From NCBI RefSeq assembly GCF_000497045.1, contig NW_015961948.1:1302001-1366000 (forward strand): 64,000 nt of DNA, given 5' to 3'. This stretch comes from Kalmanozyma brasiliensis GHG001 (lineage: Eukaryota > Basidiomycota > Ustilaginomycetes > Ustilaginales). Positions 30,826-40,348 of this stretch are shown here, in pieces. Each line of letters starts with the position of its first letter. Positions within the stretch are counted from its first letter, which is position 1. The notes beneath the pieces were generated by a model, which was not told the origin of the DNA, searched no databases, and saw nothing but the letters and a program-made list of their open reading frames with translations. Both the position numbers and the translations under genes were made by a program.

Positions 30826-32355
30826 TTAGTGGCCAGCGGGCTTCTTGATGACCGAGGTGTCGGGAACACCGGGGAGGGGGAAGCTGGTGGCGAAGGCCTC
30901 GACGTCCTTGTTGAGCTGCTTGACGGCGTCCGACTCGCGGGCGGCCTTCATGAAGTCAACGAGCTTCTTGCCGGAAGTCTTCTGGATGTCGAGCGAGATC
31001 TGGACGACGCGGTCGAGGAACTCGGCGACCTTCTCCATGTCCTTCTCGCCCATGGAGCGCGAAGTGAGGGCACCAGTGCCGATGCGAACACCACCGGGCA
31101 CGAGCGCCGAGGTGTCACCGCTGACGGCGTTCTTGTTGAGCGTGATATGGGCAAGGTCACAGATGTTCTCGACCTTGGAGCCAGTGAGGCCAAGAGGGCG
31201 CAAGTCCCAGAGGATGAGGTGGTTCTCCGAGCCGTCGGTCTGGAGCTTGTAGCCCTTGCCAGAAAGAACCTTGGCGATGGCCTGCGAGTTCTTGATGACG
31301 GCGGTGGCGTACTCCTTGAAGGCGGGGTCGGCGACCTGCTTGAGGGCGACGGCGATACCGGCAATGGTGTTGTTGTGGGGACCACCCTGGCAAGCGGGGA
31401 AGACGGCGGCGTTGACACGGCCCTCGATCTCTGCATCCTTGTCCTTGCGGAAGAAGATCATACCGGCACGGGGACCACGGAGGGTCTTGTGGGTGGTGGT
31501 GGTGACAATGTCACAGTAGTCGAAGGGGTTGTTCTGCACCTGGGCGGCGACGAGACCCGAGATGTGGGCAATGTCGGCCATGAGGTAGGCAGACTGGGTC
31601 TTGGCAACCTCGGCGAGCTTGGCGTAGTCCCAGTCACGGGGGTAGGCGGAACCACCGCAGATGACCATACGGGGCTTGAAGAGGTCGGCGTTCTTCTTAA
31701 GCTCATCGTAGTTGATGTAGCCGGTGGAAGGGTCGACGTTGTAGGGGAAGGACTGGAAGTAGATGGACGAGGCCGAGATCTTCTTCTTGGCGGTGTAGTA
31801 ACCGTGGGTCAAGTGACCACCGGAGGGGAGGCCGAGACCCATGATACGGTCCTGGGGCTGGAGGAGGGCAGTGAAGGTGGCAAAGTTGGCGGTGGAGCCA
31901 GAGTAGGGCTGGACGTTGACGCCCCAGATCTTGGGGTCGAGGTTGAAGGCCTTAAGAGCACGCTGCTGGCAGAGGATCTCGAGCTGGTCGATGTACTCGT
32001 TACCGCCGTAGTAGCGGGCGCCGGGAAGACCCTCGGAGTACTTGTTGGTGAGGATGGAACCGTTGGCCTCCATGGTGGCGAGCGAGGTCAGGTTCTCGGA
32101 AGCGATGAGCTCGAGACCGGAGAACTGACGGTAGGTCTCATTCTCGATGATCTGGTGAACCTCGGGGTCAGCCTCGGCGAGAGGCGTGTAGAGGACCTTG
32201 TTGTAGTCGGAGGGAATTGCGACGGACATCTTGGTAGCAGAGGTGGCGAAGGTGCGTGGGAGGATGGAGGTAGAAGCACGAGCTCGAACAGCAGGTGTGG
32301 TAGCGTTCCTGAGGAAGTTATGAGCAAGTCTTGCGCAAGGACGACGAGCAGCCAT
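30826..32355 (-). CDS. SHM: Serine hydroxymethyltransferase (two possible starts)
   Basis: From the ATG at 32355 the protein is 509 residues; from a second in-frame ATG at 32229 it is 467. The catalytic body is complete: [10 protein letters not shown] (82-91), PYSGSTAN (150-157), SGGHLTHG (178-185), [10 protein letters not shown] (258-267), PLP-binding Lys290 in [10 protein letters not shown], and the NTIAG/NENHL-type C-terminal blocks. It converts serine and tetrahydrofolate to glycine and methylene-THF. Residues 1-42 are Arg-rich (seven Arg), without acids and with many Ser/Ala/Thr, a good mitochondrial presequence; the 467-residue form is the usual cytosolic size. The first ATG has T at -3 and the second A at -3, so leaky scanning could make both forms. 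Strongly biased codons suggest high expression. Confidence 0.97.
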   Translation of the reverse strand: MAARRPCARLAHNFLRNATTPAVRARASTSILPRTFATSATKMSVAIPSDYNKVLYTPLAEADPEVHQIIENETYRQFSGLELIASENLTSLATMEANGSILTNKYSEGLPGARYYGGNEYIDQLEILCQQRALKAFNLDPKIWGVNVQPYSGSTANFATFTALLQPQDRIMGLGLPSGGHLTHGYYTAKKKISASSIYFQSFPYNVDPSTGYINYDELKKNADLFKPRMVICGGSAYPRDWDYAKLAEVAKTQSAYLMADIAHISGLVAAQVQNNPFDYCDIVTTTTHKTLRGPRAGMIFFRKDKDAEIEGRVNAAVFPACQGGPHNNTIAGIAVALKQVADPAFKEYATAVIKNSQAIAKVLSGKGYKLQTDGSENHLILWDLRPLGLTGSKVENICDLAHITLNKNAVSGDTSALVPGGVRIGTGALTSRSMGEKDMEKVAEFLDRVVQISLDIQKTSGKKLVDFMKAARESDAVKQLNKDVEAFATSFPLPGVPDTSVIKKPAGH

Positions 32356-33861
32356 GGAAGACGAGGGTGTGTGATGTGGTGGCGGGAGAAGAGGTAGGAT
32401 TGAGACCTTGATGAGAGGCTTTGGCTTATGCGCAGAAAGCGGGACCAATAGGGTGCTTGCTCTGCTGTGTGCTATCGAGTCAGCTGAAAGTGGCAGTAGA
32501 GTCTCTCTCTTTTTTTGCGCTTGGCGAGAGAGTTGAGAAGAAATTGCTGTATGCGAGCGAGGCGAGCGCGAAGAAATTTGACAAGGGCAGACAAGGGGTT
32601 CAGCCAATCTGAGCTTTGATTGTACCTAATCGCATACCCGTGTCAGTGTGGCGAATTAGAGTCTAGAGCTGGCGCGTGTCTGGCAGTCTAAGACCCTTCT
32701 TTTCTGCCCTTCGTGCGAGTTGTTGACCAGTCTCTGCTGCGCGGTGTTGAAAACGTGTCTTGAGGCCAGCCGAATCGCTTCCTGCTGAAACGCTGGCTGC
32801 CTCTCTGACTGCACTCGATTGCACTTTGCTCCCACTTTGACCGGCGCTGCCTGTCTGACCGGTCAAGGCGCTGACCCTGAAAGCCAAAGTTTCCTGTGCC
32901 AGAAGCCGCTCGCTGGACTGTAACAGGTACTCACCAGGTGGAATCGTCGAGCAGTTCAAGTTTGAGGGCTGATCGAAGTGTCACCGTGATTTAGATAGCG
33001 AGGAGGTGGGATGCGGGGGGCACTTGCTCCTCACCTGGAGCGATCAGGTATATGTAGTCTTACAACCGACGAGGAGGCCGTCAAAGCCATCGAATCCACC
33101 GAGATAAGTGCCTACCATAAACGGCAGCTCGAATTCCCATAAACGGCAACCTGCCTGATCATGTGTCCTTGCAAATCTTATCCGGCTCAACTCAAGCGGA
33201 AGTCGAGCAGCCGTGGATACGCGTTGGTCCGCCATGGCCGCCTCGCTTCTTACCGAACGTTCGTCGCCTAGAGCAGCCCATACCTCGTTGCTGCAAGTAC
33301 GAGCGTCGCAGCGGGCATGATTTGTTTCCGTGACGCTGGGCTCCACACCTAGCAAGCTCGCTAGCGGCAAGGCTTGAGGCTGAACTCGGGATGATCGCGC
33401 GAGAATTTGAGTGTTAGACCTCAGCTGAATGGTCATCGCCGATCTATGTGTGAGATGATGTATCGCCGATCGGGGTGCACAGCTCTTGCTGAATTTCGTG
33501 AATGAGATCTGAGTGTCGAGTTTTGGCAGTCCGACTCCGCGATTCACGTCACCCTGCCTTGACGCGCTCGGGTCGGGAAAGAGAGAGGCAGAGTCCGCGG
33601 AAAACAACATGAAACCAAAAACCAGGCCAAGCGGAAAGCAAGAGCCGGATGGTTTTTTTAGTCAGATCAGATTATTGGACGCACGCATGCACAACTGCCT
33701 CAGCAAACTATTTGACCGACGGCAACGTCTTAAGGGTGCCTACTGCTGCCTTTGTCTTGGCAATGACTTTCTTTGGACGACCTTTGATCTTAACCATCAT
33801 CACCTAGCACCATCGATCGACTCAATATGCGCCGGTGAGCGCTCCGTCCCACATCGCAAGC
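32356..33861. promoter_or_regulatory. Divergent intergenic region SHMT / VTT-family gene
   Basis: 1.5 kb with no supported gene. A 14-bp direct repeat (CCATAAACGGCARC at 33114 and 33138, 24 bp apart) is present. A three-codon upstream ORF, ATG CGC CGG TGA at 33827-33838, ends 23 nt before the ATG of the plus-strand gene. Confidence 0.4.
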
Positions 33862-35946
33862 ATGGAGCGAACAACACCCACCTCACCTCCACCACTGGTG
33901 AGGTCGAGGACGGATCATCCTTCCTCGCCCCTAATGGACGCTGTCGCCGAACTCGAAGCCCAAGCTGCGGAAGCAAGCTCCTCATCGGCACGCAAGGGGG
34001 CCGCAAATCGAGCTCGCGGTCGCTCCGTCTCTTCGCAAGCCGTACCCGTCACGCAACTGGCCAGGACGGCGCTCTCGTCGCTCCGCACAGAGGCCTTGGG
34101 AGACGAGCTCGATCGTGGACCGGGAACACCAGACTTCACGCTTTCCTCTACAAACACACCGCAATGGCGACGAGCGGAAGTCGAACGCGACCGAACCATG
34201 TCCAGCCTCGGACAGGGTCTCCAGCTCATCTCGGAAGCAGAGAGGATCGCAGGTCCATCAGGCAGCAACAATGTTGCAGCACGCGCGCGGTCGGGAAGCG
34301 ATGCATCCCACTCCTCCGACTCGTCCGATTCGCACAAGAAGAAGGCAACGCCTCGACCACGCATGTCGACGTTGCGCTCCTTCTTTTCATCGTTCTCCGC
34401 GAACCCATCGGCGGTGACCACGCCTCAAACCGAAAGCAAGGATGCCTTCGCAGCACCGGTCCAGGCTGCGCGCGTGCAGCCGCTCGCCATGCCATCCGCC
34501 CGCCTCGCAGCGCCCAACGGCCTCATGGGTCTTAACGAAGACAGTCCGCCTCTCACACCCACCGACGATCCCGACGAGCAGTCCGAATATCAGCACTACG
34601 TCAACGCCTTCCACCATTTCGTTCCCAAGGAAACGAGACATGGTCCGCCCAAGCACCAGTGGAGTGCGGCCCAAGCCGCCGCGGACGCTCTCGCTCCTAG
34701 CCCCTCCTCCTGGCCTTTCACACCACCGCTCACCGCCTCGAACGCTACATCTCCCGTCCCTGGCTCGCGCGCCTTCTCGCCCGAAGGCATCCTCCCGTCG
34801 CACCTCGCCTCCAGCCGCTCCACCACCCCCACCTCTACCACCACCTCCGACCGCTCCACACGCAACATCTTTGACGTCGACACCTATCGCATCCAACCCT
34901 CAACGCTCCTCTCCCTCCTACCGCGGCTTCAGATCAACCTCTCCTCTTGGCGACTGTCGATGCCCAACCTGCGGCCGTACCTCCCGCGTCTGCTGTGGCT
35001 GTTTGCCATCTTTGCGGGCTCGACGGTGTGCATCGTGTTGATGCTCTCGACGTTGCCGCTGGTGTTGCCGAAGCACATCACGTCTCTCTCCCTGACCGAG
35101 ATCAAGTCGCTCGCCCTCTCGCTGAAGGTCTACTCGCAGTCCAGCACGAAGGCGTTTGTGCATACGCTCCTGGTGCTGGGTGCCTTTTTCACGTGGAAGC
35201 AGTCGTTCACTGTCCCCGGGTCGTTGATCATGAACGTCGTCTTCGGCGCCATGTATGGGACTTATTCGGGGACGTTGTATACGAGCACCTTGACGGCGGT
35301 GGGAGGGGTGTTTTGCTATTTGCTCAGTGCGCCGTTGGGACCGTTGATAACGAGTCTGCCAGGGTTGGCCAGACCGTTGGATGCGATGCGTCGCGCCCTG
35401 TCCCCCGCCCGAACCCACAGCGATTCGAGCATCTGGTCCTACCTGCTCATCCTGCGGGTTCTGCCTATCGTGCCGTATGGCCTGATGAACATCGCATGTG
35501 GCGTCCTGCGCGTTCCTCTTCTCCCGTACGCAGTGACGCTGGCGGTGGGTAGCGTGCCGTGGAACTTTGTCACGTGTCAGGTGGGCGATTTGCTCCAGGA
35601 GATCGTCGAGGCGCTCCCCGCCGATGGCGCGGGTGGGGGTGGAATGGGGGTGATTGTCGAGAGGATATGGAATCGGGAGATGGTGGTCAAGTTGGTGTTG
35701 TTGAGCGCGGCGAGTTTGTGCCCCATGATTCTGGGGAGGGTGTTGAAGCGGAGAGGCGCCGAGGTGGAGTATGAGGCGGTCGGAGTGGACGAGGTGGATG
35801 ACGAGGAGTCGAGTAGACCCGGTTCGAGGCGGACGTCGATGCTGAGGGAAGGATTGCCAACCGAGACGGTCGAGTTGGATGGCTTGACTGCGGGTCGCAC
35901 CATAGGTATCGGCCGTACTGGAAGCATTCGGAATGCGTGGCTGTGA
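33862..35946 (+). CDS. VTT/DedA (SNARE-associated Golgi, TMEM41/Tvp38-like) membrane protein
   Basis: 694 residues from the first in-frame ATG (MERTTPTS). Residues 1-~360 are Ser/Ala/Pro-rich and probably cytosolic. A first membrane span (LLWLFAIFAGSTVCIVLML) lies near 377-400. The VTT domain follows at about 425-600, with the typical re-entrant block FTVPGSLIMNVVFGAMYG near 445-462, further helices (TAVGGVFCYLLSAPLG), and the LLILRVLPIVPYGLMNIACG block near 530-550. A last span is near 615-635, then an acidic/basic tail. VTT proteins such as TMEM41B and VMP1 are ER lipid scramblases needed for autophagy and lipoprotein traffic; Tvp38 is the Golgi relative. Which branch this belongs to needs alignment. 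The gene converges with the exopolyphosphatase gene, only 105 bp between stops. Confidence 0.85.
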   Translation: MERTTPTSPPPLVRSRTDHPSSPLMDAVAELEAQAAEASSSSARKGAANRARGRSVSSQAVPVTQLARTALSSLRTEALGDELDRGPGTPDFTLSSTNTPQWRRAEVERDRTMSSLGQGLQLISEAERIAGPSGSNNVAARARSGSDASHSSDSSDSHKKKATPRPRMSTLRSFFSSFSANPSAVTTPQTESKDAFAAPVQAARVQPLAMPSARLAAPNGLMGLNEDSPPLTPTDDPDEQSEYQHYVNAFHHFVPKETRHGPPKHQWSAAQAAADALAPSPSSWPFTPPLTASNATSPVPGSRAFSPEGILPSHLASSRSTTPTSTTTSDRSTRNIFDVDTYRIQPSTLLSLLPRLQINLSSWRLSMPNLRPYLPRLLWLFAIFAGSTVCIVLMLSTLPLVLPKHITSLSLTEIKSLALSLKVYSQSSTKAFVHTLLVLGAFFTWKQSFTVPGSLIMNVVFGAMYGTYSGTLYTSTLTAVGGVFCYLLSAPLGPLITSLPGLARPLDAMRRALSPARTHSDSSIWSYLLILRVLPIVPYGLMNIACGVLRVPLLPYAVTLAVGSVPWNFVTCQVGDLLQEIVEALPADGAGGGGMGVIVERIWNREMVVKLVLLSAASLCPMILGRVLKRRGAEVEYEAVGVDEVDDEESSRPGSRRTSMLREGLPTETVELDGLTAGRTIGIGRTGSIRNAWL

Positions 35947-36051
35947 TCTCTCCGGATAGAAGCATACGGTATCGCAACAATCATATATGGGCCTGCATTT
36001 CCAACATCGATTCTGTGACTGTGTACAAGCTCTCCAAACAAAAGCAGCGTT

Positions 36052-37512
36052 TCAGGGCGAGACCCAATTCTTGACCGCACGCTCCACGATGGGTCGCACG
36101 ACCTTCCTACCGGCACTCTTCTCGCCGTGGGTCCAGACCATCTGTCGTCCTTTTCCCTCGTTGCGCAAGTTCCGCTTCTTGAGTGGGAACCGTTCTTCCA
36201 GGGCTCGACTGATTTCCCTAAAGAGGCTATCGGCTTGGGTGGCATTGACTCGGTGATCCTCCCTCACCGTCAACACGATCTCCCGAACCTTGTTGCCTTT
36301 TCGATCCTTGAATTTGTTCAAGCACAAACTCACGTCGGCGTGGATCTCGGCGGTCCAGCGACGCTCGACTTTGAACCACGCCTTCAAGGTTCGTTCGGGC
36401 GTGCGGGCGATTTGGTCGTCGAGTGAGACGGGGGTGGATGCGAATCCGAGGTGAATGTCCGGTGTGGCAGGGTCGAGGGTGGCGACTACATCGCCTTTCC
36501 AATCCCGACGGAGGAGGTCGCGGATGGAGAGGTGGGATAGATCCCGTTTGGCCTCGCCGAGATCTTTGTCCAGGCGATCCATCACCTCGCCCAGCGAGCG
36601 ATCGTGCCAATTGCTGCGATCCAGTACACGTTGTGCTACATCCGCATCTACAGAGGTGGACTTTTTGGGATTGAGACCGTCCGAATCGATGGCGATGGCG
36701 GAGAGGACGAGTTCCAGCAGCTCGTGCGGCACGTGGTACTCCCCGGGCGGGTTGGGGATCGCCTCCAGTTCATCCAGCATCAGTCGTGCAACGAGCGTCG
36801 TACAGCTCGCTACAGGCTCAAATACCCTTGGGTCGGCATCCGGTGCCACGCCGCGGTCCGAATGATGATCGATGATGCCCAACACCTTTGCTCCCTCCCA
36901 CCGACTCAGCGGCAGTGGGTGGTCGACCAACACGATCCCTTGGATCTCCTTCGCCAGCGCACGCGGGTGGGCGGGCAGCTCATCGATCGTCAACAAGTCC
37001 CGATGGCCGGATGACATCTTCGCGGAATCCAGCGCGAGTTTGTTCTCCGGTCGCAAGTCGAGTGCGTCCAAGGGCGTCTGGAGGAGTGCGATCGCTTTGG
37101 AAGAGGTAGAGTGCGAGAGGTGGTACGCCCACGTCAGAGCGGCGGTGAGACTGTCGAGATCGCCCCCTTCGTTGCCCATGACGATGGTCCATTCGTGCGC
37201 CCGACCGGCATGGTAGTCCGAGAGGAACGAGTGCTTGGTCGCCTTGGACCACTCGGAGAGGTGGCCGACGCCTTCTTCGGCGGTCCAGTAGTCGAGCGGG
37301 CGGGCGAGGCCGGAGACGAAGCTGGTCAAAGACGCGCTGTATGCTGCGTCCGCTGGAGGTGAAGTGGCGAGCGAGAAGGTGGACTGGCTGGCGGCATCCT
37401 GCACGGCAAAGACCGCCTCGCTGATCAGAGGCAGCGCTCGACCGTGCACCACTACCGCGCAGAGACCCAAGAGCGCCGTAGCTTGGCGAATTGACGAGAG
37501 AAACGACACCAT
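36052..37512 (-). CDS. PPX1: Exopolyphosphatase (PPX1-type DHH/DHHA2 phosphoesterase) with signal peptide
   Basis: 486 residues from the ATG at 37512. The DHH-family metal ligands are all present: GNEGGDLDS (113-121), LVDHPLP (195-201), GIIDHHSD (212-219) and AIDSDGLN (274-281). The C-terminal DHHA2 domain runs from ~310 to 465. Yeast Ppx1 hydrolyses long-chain polyphosphate processively and is cytosolic. Here the first ~25 residues look like a secretory signal: a short basic n-region, the hydrophobic core ATALLGLCAVVV, then small residues (HGRA) suited to cleavage. The enzyme may therefore act in the secretory pathway, vacuole or outside the cell, a notable difference from yeast. It could also be a pyrophosphatase-like member; the 'DHH plus DHHA2' length favours PPX1. 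Confidence 0.9.
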   Translation of the reverse strand: MVSFLSSIRQATALLGLCAVVVHGRALPLISEAVFAVQDAASQSTFSLATSPPADAAYSASLTSFVSGLARPLDYWTAEEGVGHLSEWSKATKHSFLSDYHAGRAHEWTIVMGNEGGDLDSLTAALTWAYHLSHSTSSKAIALLQTPLDALDLRPENKLALDSAKMSSGHRDLLTIDELPAHPRALAKEIQGIVLVDHPLPLSRWEGAKVLGIIDHHSDRGVAPDADPRVFEPVASCTTLVARLMLDELEAIPNPPGEYHVPHELLELVLSAIAIDSDGLNPKKSTSVDADVAQRVLDRSNWHDRSLGEVMDRLDKDLGEAKRDLSHLSIRDLLRRDWKGDVVATLDPATPDIHLGFASTPVSLDDQIARTPERTLKAWFKVERRWTAEIHADVSLCLNKFKDRKGNKVREIVLTVREDHRVNATQADSLFREISRALEERFPLKKRNLRNEGKGRQMVWTHGEKSAGRKVVRPIVERAVKNWVSP

Positions 37513-38176
37513 CTTGAGCGGTGCTCTGTCGGACCTACTGTCTCTCAACGATGTCGAGAGATGGCAGTCTTGGAGAAAGAAAGGAGGGCTATGCCATTGT
37601 CTCATTGAGCAACCCTTTTTATGTGTTCCTGTATGATCGCCCTATCATCGAGCTAACCGCCGCAAGAAGGCGTGCATGCGTGTGTTCCCAAAATGACGTT
37701 TGGGCCCTGGGAAAAATTTAAGACTCGTCTGGTGCGTGGACCGCCAATGATCTCCGTTCTTGCCGAGGTGTGGAGGGAAAAAGGGGTCGTTGCGCTAACA
37801 CCTTGACGCTTCGAGGCACGCTTCCTGACTGGATCCCGAGCCGGTTTCGATCAGCAGACGCTTCGGTCGGTCATAGCTCAACACTCGACTCTGTTCGCGA
37901 CATCCGCGGTTGGTCACACGAGGTATACAACGGGACTGAGACGAATATGCCATCACAGATCCGACGTGGAGACAGCAAGATAAGACAAAAGTGAATCCCA
38001 TTCGTACATCGACCCAAGACTTTCGGTCTCGTCTTGGCGTAAGCAGAGCTCGAGATGTCTACCAGCCCCACGTTCCAGCACCTGAACCCGCGCAGTCAGC
38101 AGTCGTCCGACGTAAAAGCAAATTGTCAGCAGGCCGGCCCGGATCGATCAAGTAGCAAAGAGGGAGCGGCAAGGTA
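37513..38176 (-). promoter_or_regulatory. Exopolyphosphatase upstream region / DCP2 3' flank
   Basis: 664 bp between two minus-strand genes. No gene or clear motif seen. Confidence 0.4.
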
Positions 38177-40198
38177 TTAAGAGGGAGGACCGGTAGAGTA
38201 GGGTGCAAAGTGGGGGCCGGGGGACATGAAGCCCCATCCATTCGGCGGACCTTGAGCGTGTCCCTGTCCCGGTGCGGGTGGCATAGGGCCCATGGGGAAT
38301 GGGTACGGTCCTGGGCCCCCGCCGGGATGCATCATGCCACCGGGCATCATGTGCGGCGGAGGCGGTGGGAAGCCGAAGGGTGCATTCGGGTGGAAGCCAC
38401 CGCCCATCGCATGGTCATAGCCTTGGTTCGGTCGAGGTTGAGGACCGTCATTGGGCCCAGGTCGGCCAGCAGACGGAAGTCCGGCGGTCAAAATCGACAA
38501 CAGATCGTTCTTCGGGGCGGCCTGCGAAGAGGGTGACTGCGAGTCGGGCCCGGTTGGAGCCGACGAAGGTTGCAGCATTCGCAGGAGGGCGTCGGCCTGA
38601 GGGCCGTTGGAAGGAGGCGCTTCCTGATGCACAGCACTGTGCGAAGGAGCCGGGCTGCTGTTGTCGAACGAGGCAAAGCTGCTTTGAGACACGCTGCGAT
38701 CGTGGCCCATCCCGGCGCCGAGCATCTGCAACAGTTTCTGGGCCTGGCCCGACTTTTGCGGAATCGGAGCCGGCAAGGGCGACTGGCTTCGAGCCGGGTC
38801 GTTGAGCATGCTCAGGAGAGGATGAGCATTCTGAGGTGCCGGCGAGGAAGAGGCTTCGCCTTGCGTTTGGACGGGCCGGTTGAGAGCAGATAGCAGCAGA
38901 GCTGCACGATCCTGCGCCTCGCTCTGGTTCGGAGCACCGCCAGCTTTGCCTTGAGGCGCTGCGTTCGAGTTCATCAGTAGCGAGAGAAGTTGCTGGCCGC
39001 GCTCATCACCGGATGCTTGGATCATCTTGGCCCCTACACCAGAAAACATCTGTTCGAGAGCATTTGCCTGCGCCTGACCGTCTGCTGCGTACGGGATCGC
39101 CGTGCGAGCGTGCTCAGGTGTCGGCGAAGAGAGACCCAGCAGCGCTTTGAGCTTGTCGCTAGTGGGTGGTGCCGGCAATGGTTCAGCCTTGTTGTGCGCT
39201 GTCTTGTTCTCGCCCGAGAAGGTGGGAAATAGGGAGGTGGTGTCGACGAACGAGGGCATTGCAGCTGCAGACGCAGCTTTGGCAGCGGACGGCGCTGGCG
39301 ATGATGCGGCATAGCCCGAGTCGATGATGGGCTCCGACTTGCCCGTGGGACGCTGCGAGTGATTTGCCTTGTTGTTCGCGATCCACTGCTTCAATCGTCC
39401 GATAAAGGGCGAAATGAGATAGAACTTGCCGCCCATGCCAGCGGGCGGATCCTTCGACTTCTTCCATGTCGGCAGATCACTCAGCTTGAACCAAGCAATC
39501 TTAGAGATCTCCTTGCGCGTCAAGGTTTCAAATTTGGTGTTCTCCTTGACGCCGGGTACGATGTAGAGACGCAAGCGCTGTTCTCGCATCGTGAGATCCA
39601 GGTAGTCTTCGCTGCCTTCCGGCAGCAGCGCACTGCAGTCGTAGCCCGTCTCTTCGAGCACTTCGCGGATGGCGCAGTCACGCTCTGGCTCGTTCTGGTT
39701 GATCTTGCCCTTGGGAAAACCCCAGGCAGCTGATGACTTCCAGCCCTTGACCAGGAGACACTTGTTCCAGTCTTCGGCGAGCAGGATCGCTCCGCAGACG
39801 GGCACGCGCGTCTTGTACTTGAGGAATTCGTCAAAGGCCGCCTCGAGATCTTGTTGCCCACTACCGCCCGTGATGTAGCGTTGAATGAGGGGCACGATCA
39901 TCGACGCGGTGTGCAGCAGATACGAGGAGAATCGTCGCAAGGCCAGCGATGGAAGGGAAGCATTGAGCGGTCGCAGAAAGTCTTCGTAGAACCAGTGGGC
40001 TTGCTCGACTTGGAAGCAGATGCGTTCGATGCTCGACAGCTCGTCGGCTGGAAGGTTGACGATGAATCGACTGCTGAGGTCCTCGAGTGTCTCGGCGAAG
40101 GTGAGGCCTTTGTACGCGGCGAGAGGATCCCGTTCGAGTGCGCTTGTGCTAGCGGCTTGCTCTGGAGCTGTGAGAAATGGAAAGGTGGACGCAGGCAT
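38177..40198 (-). CDS. DCP2: mRNA-decapping enzyme Dcp2
   Basis: 673 residues from ATG 40198; a second in-frame ATG four codons upstream (40210) could also start it. The all-helical N-terminal regulatory domain (~30-125) carries the conserved LSSRFIVNLPADELSSIERICFQ... and HWFYEDFLR. The Nudix domain (~130-265) has the complete box G164-x5-E170-x7-REVLEETGY, with RE-x2-EE glutamates at 179-183 for metal. Box B (~255-270) includes YLISPFIGRLKQW. The long low-complexity tail (~285-673) contains seven short leucine-rich helices (near 350, 404, 433, 460, 488, 537 and 565) like the HLMs that bind Edc3 in fission yeast, then a Pro/Gly/Met-rich end. Dcp2 removes the m7G cap in P-bodies with Dcp1. 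Its start is ~150 bp downstream of the DUF427 gene on the same strand. Confidence 0.96.
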   Translation of the reverse strand: MPASTFPFLTAPEQAASTSALERDPLAAYKGLTFAETLEDLSSRFIVNLPADELSSIERICFQVEQAHWFYEDFLRPLNASLPSLALRRFSSYLLHTASMIVPLIQRYITGGSGQQDLEAAFDEFLKYKTRVPVCGAILLAEDWNKCLLVKGWKSSAAWGFPKGKINQNEPERDCAIREVLEETGYDCSALLPEGSEDYLDLTMREQRLRLYIVPGVKENTKFETLTRKEISKIAWFKLSDLPTWKKSKDPPAGMGGKFYLISPFIGRLKQWIANNKANHSQRPTGKSEPIIDSGYAASSPAPSAAKAASAAAMPSFVDTTSLFPTFSGENKTAHNKAEPLPAPPTSDKLKALLGLSSPTPEHARTAIPYAADGQAQANALEQMFSGVGAKMIQASGDERGQQLLSLLMNSNAAPQGKAGGAPNQSEAQDRAALLLSALNRPVQTQGEASSSPAPQNAHPLLSMLNDPARSQSPLPAPIPQKSGQAQKLLQMLGAGMGHDRSVSQSSFASFDNSSPAPSHSAVHQEAPPSNGPQADALLRMLQPSSAPTGPDSQSPSSQAAPKNDLLSILTAGLPSAGRPGPNDGPQPRPNQGYDHAMGGGFHPNAPFGFPPPPPHMMPGGMMHPGGGPGPYPFPMGPMPPAPGQGHAQGPPNGWGFMSPGPHFAPYSTGPPS

Positions 40199-40348
40199 GA
40201 TTGTCAGCATCTCCTTTGATCTCGTCGAGGCTCGATTACGAAGGCGGAAAGATAAAGTTGGAAGATGAAAGACGTCCGGAGAGGCCGACTGCGTAGCAAT
40301 GAAACGAAGGATGCACAAGGAGGAGGACATCAAAGCACTGGAGTGTGC

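Noticed and set aside
30784..32397. 537-codon plus-strand frame opposite SHMT
   Set aside because: Val/Gly/Asp/Leu-rich shadow of C-ending codons on the other strand; the SHMT frame carries every catalytic motif.
33513..34535. 340-codon plus-strand frame overlapping the start of the VTT gene
   Set aside because: It is in a different frame from the VTT domain and shows only Arg/Ser/His-rich random composition; the VTT frame continues to conserved membrane segments.
36052..37605. Upstream start (37605) for the exopolyphosphatase
   Set aside because: The extra 31 residues are not conserved-looking and would bury the signal peptide; the ATG at 37512 gives a well-formed secretory leader.
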